A stretch of DNA of 7,194 bases from positions 1-7,194 of the forward strand of contig DGGU01000026.1 in assembly GCA_002392345.1 (NCBI GenBank), given 5' to 3'. This DNA comes from Lachnospiraceae bacterium UBA3866 (GTDB lineage Bacteria; Bacillota; Clostridia; Lachnospirales; Lachnospiraceae). This document shows positions 5,459 through 7,194 of this stretch, in pieces (position 1 is the stretch's first letter; each line of letters opens with the position of its first letter). The notes under the pieces are model-generated. The model searched no databases. It was not told the DNA's origin and saw nothing but the letters and a program-made list of their open reading frames with translations. The position numbers and the translations under genes are program-made.

Positions 5459-6310
5459 TTAGTTAAATTCTTTGTCAAAATATTGGTCCATAGCCTCTTT
5501 TATCTCAGGACCTGGATCAACAAACTTTAGTTGTGCAAAGAAGCAAACCAAAGCTAATTTTGCGTATTTATCCGTGAGTTCTTTCAAAACTTTTTCATCA
5601 TTTGTGTCAAAATAATGCTTTATAAAACATTTCCACATTATAGGCAAATATTTTGGTTCGCAGTGGAATATTCTATCTGTAACATAAGATGGGAAATAAA
5701 AGCAAAAATAATAAAAACATGCTATATCATGATCGGGATTCCCATAAGCAATGCCACTAAGATCTATAGCAAACTCTTTATTGCCTGCTATTATAAAATT
5801 ACCAGTTTGGAAATCTCCATGGATGCAATTTGTCATCTTTTCCATGCCATCAAGTGCCTTATATGCTTTTTCTTTTTGAGCAGGGCTTAATATGTCTCTG
5901 CTTTCAATTTGCTCTTTTGTCCTATCAACAATTGACTCAAACTTATTGGGATCACAAATCTTGCTGTGAAGATCCTTCGATATGTGAGCAAATCTTTTCA
6001 TGTAGTAATCTATATTGTCAAGATCTTCTCCGCATGCTCTTGCTATAGATTTTTTTCCTTCGATGTACTCATATATTAATCCAAGTTTCCCATCAGGCAA
6101 CTCTACGATATCATCTACTTTTGGAGTTTTAACACCAATCTCGAGTGCTTTTTTTGTAACCTCCATTTCTTTGTTTAGGCTTTCAAGTGTTGCCTCGGCA
6201 AATTCAGTACCAAATTTTACCATCCATTTCTTGTCTGCACTCATGTAACTTTTTGAATTTCTTCGTTCACTGAAACAAGTCCATCCGCTTAGATCAAAAT
6301 TTTTAATCAT
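5459..6310 (-). CDS. aminoglycoside-phosphotransferase-fold kinase, TIGR02172-like
   Basis: This is a 283-residue cytoplasmic protein with the APH/choline-kinase variant of the protein kinase fold. From the chosen start: MVKFG with the probable ATP-binding lysine K32; the hinge region LIYEYIEGKKS (78-88); the catalytic loop HGDFQTGN (164-171) with base D166 and N171; and IDLSGIAYGNPDHDIA (182-197) with metal ligand D183. The HGDFQTGN plus IDL-x(3)-AYGxP combination is what I recall from the TIGR02172 group, whose substrate is unknown. Nothing indicates an antibiotic-resistance enzyme, and resistance should not be inferred. Start choice: ATG 6310 has GGAGG at 6319-6323 with 8 nt spacing, whereas a TTG 33 bases upstream lacks one. 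It is monocistronic, from the promoter at 6418-6426 to the terminator at 5413-5444. The leader is about 100 nt with a UUCG hairpin. Confidence 0.9.
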   Translation of the reverse strand: MIKNFDLSGWTCFSERRNSKSYMSADKKWMVKFGTEFAEATLESLNKEMEVTKKALEIGVKTPKVDDIVELPDGKLGLIYEYIEGKKSIARACGEDLDNIDYYMKRFAHISKDLHSKICDPNKFESIVDRTKEQIESRDILSPAQKEKAYKALDGMEKMTNCIHGDFQTGNFIIAGNKEFAIDLSGIAYGNPDHDIACFYYFCFYFPSYVTDRIFHCEPKYLPIMWKCFIKHYFDTNDEKVLKELTDKYAKLALVCFFAQLKFVDPGPEIKEAMDQYFDKEFN

Positions 6311-6379
6311 ATTTTTATCCTCCAACAAAATTATTTTATCCAAATTACTTATAAAGACTTAAATATAAGTATTTTGGGC

Positions 6380-6397
6380 CGCGAGCCGAAGCTCTCG
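6380..6397 (-). promoter_or_regulatory. leader hairpin with UUCG tetraloop
   Basis: On the leftward strand CGAGAGC and GCTCGCG pair with one A-G mismatch around TTCG, closed by C-G. This is the C(UUCG)G tetraloop known to be unusually stable. It lies in the leader of the phosphotransferase mRNA, about 70 nt before its ATG. No T run follows, so attenuation is not evident. The opposite strand carries GCGAGCCGAA, a relative of the GCGAGCC repeats. Confidence 0.5.
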
Positions 6398-6417
6398 ATT
6401 AAATTTGTCATAGCTAT

Positions 6418-6426
6418 ATTATACCA
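6418..6426 (-). promoter_or_regulatory. extended -10 promoter of the phosphotransferase gene
   Basis: The leftward strand reads TGGTATAAT (TATAAT at 6418-6423, TGG at 6424-6426) with no clear -35 box. The surrounding 16 bases are identical to those of the PPC gene promoter at 4063-4078. It forms one arm of the palindrome 6418-6450. Confidence 0.7.
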
Positions 6427-6441
6427 TTTTTATCAATAAAA

Positions 6442-6450
6442 TGATATAAT
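6442..6450 (+). promoter_or_regulatory. divergent extended -10 promoter facing right
   Basis: TGATATAAT at 6442-6450 is a complete extended -10 on the rightward strand, with no recognisable -35. Its transcript would start near 6457 and run through the hairpins at 6480-6546 toward the last gene, about 195 nt away. It mirrors the leftward promoter at 6418-6426. Confidence 0.5.
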
Positions 6451-6479
6451 CAACATTATACCTTAACTATCGTGTTGGT

Positions 6480-6489
6480 GCGTATACGC
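6480..6489. repeat. perfect 10-bp palindrome GCGTATACGC
   Basis: GCGTATACGC is fully self-complementary and GC-rich compared with its surroundings. It lies about 30 bp downstream of the rightward extended -10, where a protein-binding operator or the base of a transcript hairpin would be plausible. The function is not known. Confidence 0.4.
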
Positions 6490-6504
6490 CTTAACATAAG
6501 TAGT

Positions 6505-6546
6505 GGCTGGTTTAATAAGCCTGTGTAGGGGCGAGTACTGCGAGCC
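6505..6546 (+). repeat. hairpin plus GCGAGCC hairpin repeat, copy 2
   Basis: GGCT (6505-6508) and AGCC (6518-6521) form a short stem. Next, GGCGAGTACTGCGAGCC (6530-6546) repeats the design seen at 4850-4866: GGC/GCC, tandem GA/GA, then G-C and T-G pairs around an ACT loop. Preceding bases also match (GTGTAG here, GTATAG there). The position upstream of a rightward gene is similar to copy 1. Confidence 0.5.
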
Positions 6547-6602
6547 TGAATCATATCACACAATATTCACAAAAATTTTATATTTTATTCACTTCTTTTT
6601 AT

Positions 6603-6608
6603 TATAAT
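6603..6608 (+). promoter_or_regulatory. candidate -10 box for the last gene
   Basis: TATAAT at 6603-6608 lies 45 bp before the ATG at 6653 within a very AT-rich segment. There is no TGn extension and no good -35, so chance occurrence is possible. The alternative promoter is the extended -10 at 6442-6450. Confidence 0.4.
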
Positions 6609-6652
6609 ATAGTTATTCATAATAAATCTTTATATATTTGGAGGTAACAAAT

Positions 6653-7135
6653 ATGGATAACAATCAAAAAGTAGTTAATACAAATGAAGTGAACGCTAGA
6701 GATACAAATACAAAAGAGAAGAAGCAAGGCTTCTTTAAATTAATAGTTAAAGAGAATTGGGCAAAAGTTGCCATAGCATTATCTATAGTTAGCATAGTGC
6801 TTTCAATAATAACTCTTTGTGTAATGCTTTCTCATAAAAGGCCAGTCGATAGACATGTTGCTTTTGATGATCAACATAGAATAGAGAGGGAATATCCTGG
6901 TGATCCTGGTAGATTTGGTGGACCTAGTGGACCAAGTAGACAGTTAAGAGGATATATGAAGGGTGGTAATAATTTGCCCAACGAAAGACCAGATATGAGA
7001 AAAAGAGACTATTCTGATAATAATGGCAATAATAGTAACGATAGCAATAGAAATCAGCCTAAGGATATGCCACATGGAAATAACAATAACAGTAATAGCA
7101 ACAACAGCGGTGATAATCGATTTTTTAATAAATAA
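6653..7135 (+). CDS. single-pass membrane protein with Asn-rich tail
   Basis: This 160-residue protein matches no family I recognise. Residues 1-36 are polar and Lys-rich (EKKQ at 22-25, KENWAK at 33-38). About 37-60 is one hydrophobic helix (VAIALSIVSIVLSIITLCVM, partly shown). The remainder is hydrophilic and probably disordered: a Gly/Pro segment with GDPGRFGGPSGPS (83-95), an Arg-rich stretch (96-119), then an Asn/Ser-rich tail (123-157). The basic N-terminus suggests N-in, C-out orientation, with the tail at the cell surface. There is no lipobox, sortase motif or signal-peptidase site. GGAGG at 6640-6644 is 8 nt from ATG 6653; a TTG 15 bases upstream overlaps this site and is rejected. 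No terminator follows, and an AAGGAG appears 48 nt after the stop, so it may be cotranscribed with the next gene. Confidence 0.8.
   Translation: MDNNQKVVNTNEVNARDTNTKEKKQGFFKLIVKENWAKVAIALSIVSIVLSIITLCVMLSHKRPVDRHVAFDDQHRIEREYPGDPGRFGGPSGPSRQLRGYMKGGNNLPNERPDMRKRDYSDNNGNNSNDSNRNQPKDMPHGNNNNSNSNNSGDNRFFNK
7019..7117 (+). repeat. degenerate AAY/AGY trinucleotide tract (poly-Asn/Ser)
   Basis: About 33 codons are dominated by AAT, AAC, AGT and AGC, coding the Asn/Ser tail of the last gene. AAT and AAC are mixed rather than uniform. This suggests the amino-acid bias is old or maintained at the protein level and not a fresh slippage expansion. Confidence 0.5.
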
Positions 7136-7183
7136 GATAGATAACCCATTTATTCAAAATACTAATTACAGGGAACCTCTAAA

Positions 7184-7189
7184 AAGGAG
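7184..7189 (+). promoter_or_regulatory. ribosome binding site of a gene beyond the window
   Basis: AAGGAG followed by CATTT at the very end of the window is at the right distance for a start codon just past position 7194. The 59 bp between the stop of the previous gene and the window end hold no visible terminator. Confidence 0.55.
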
Positions 7190-7194
7190 CATTT

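Larger units (their letters stand above)
6311..6652. other. 342-bp gene-free regulatory region
   Basis: No ORF here has both a ribosome binding site and recognisable protein content. The stretch holds the leader of the leftward phosphotransferase gene, a palindromic divergent promoter pair (6418-6450), and a row of GC-rich hairpins on the rightward side (6480-6546). An AT-rich segment with a -10 box follows, leading to the last gene. A small noncoding RNA on the rightward strand is possible but not demonstrated. Confidence 0.6.

Noticed and set aside
5459..6310. Antibiotic-resistance phosphotransferase
   Set aside because: The APH fold is shared by many kinases of unrelated substrates. The motifs fit the TIGR02172 group, so resistance is not supported.
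6311..6343. TTG start adding 11 residues to the phosphotransferase
   Set aside because: The GGAGG at 6319-6323 lies inside this extension and is ideally spaced for ATG 6310. The extra residues do not look like part of the domain.
6472..6528. 18-codon GTG-initiated ORF in the intergenic region
   Set aside because: It has no ribosome binding site and no recognisable sequence; hairpin structure explains the region better.
6638..6652. TTG start adding 5 residues to the last gene
   Set aside because: These codons overlap the GGAGG ribosome binding site of the ATG at 6653.
1..7194. CRISPR array, defence island, prophage or transposon
   Set aside because: No spaced direct repeats, no nuclease, integrase or transposase genes and no target-site duplications are visible.

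Overview
The window is about 7.2 kb of AT-rich DNA (roughly one third G+C by eye). It has strong GGAGG-type ribosome binding sites, extended -10 promoters (TGnTATAAT), Rho-independent terminators, a Gram-positive lipobox and several protein families common in Clostridia. The best reading is a chromosomal segment of a low-GC Firmicute, class Clostridia. The genus cannot be named from the sequence. There are no rRNA or tRNA genes, no CRISPR array, no transposase and no phage gene.

Layout, left to right. Positions 1-140 hold two hairpins and a terminator serving a leftward gene for a small two-helix membrane protein (167-511). A divergent intergenic region follows. A rightward pair then encodes a uridine-kinase-like P-loop kinase (682-1269) and, 15 bp later, a polytopic membrane protein of the DUF1576 family (1285-2676). 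Facing it is a leftward gene for a secreted lipoprotein with a tyrosine or phosphoinositide phosphatase domain (2684-3937); the two stop codons are 7 bp apart. A back-to-back promoter region leads right into a stand-alone PPC/DUF296-domain gene (4133-4552). Positions 4553-4883 are a decayed stretch: a hairpin, the first 53 codons of a UvrA-like ATPase cut off by a stop (4681-4842), and a short GC-rich repeat. Next is a low-molecular-weight protein tyrosine phosphatase (4884-5360), which converges on a TIGR02172-type aminoglycoside-phosphotransferase-fold kinase (5459-6310, leftward) across a shared 12-bp-stem terminator. Positions 6311-6652 carry no gene but do carry two divergent extended -10 promoters inside one near-perfect palindrome, plus several GC-rich hairpins. 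The last gene (6653-7135) encodes a single-pass membrane protein with an Asn-rich tail. A ribosome binding site at the right edge announces another gene outside the window.

How the genes fit together. Only the kinase-DUF1576 pair looks like an operon, and it suggests import or export of a small molecule coupled to phosphorylation. The rest is a mosaic of short single-gene units in alternating orientation. I do not see a defence island or a complete novel multi-gene system. The most interesting signals are: a clear internal duplication in the DUF1576 protein; a recurring GCGAGCC hairpin with tandem G-A pairs that abuts the truncated UvrA-like gene; and a 33-bp palindrome that encodes two overlapping, oppositely directed promoters.
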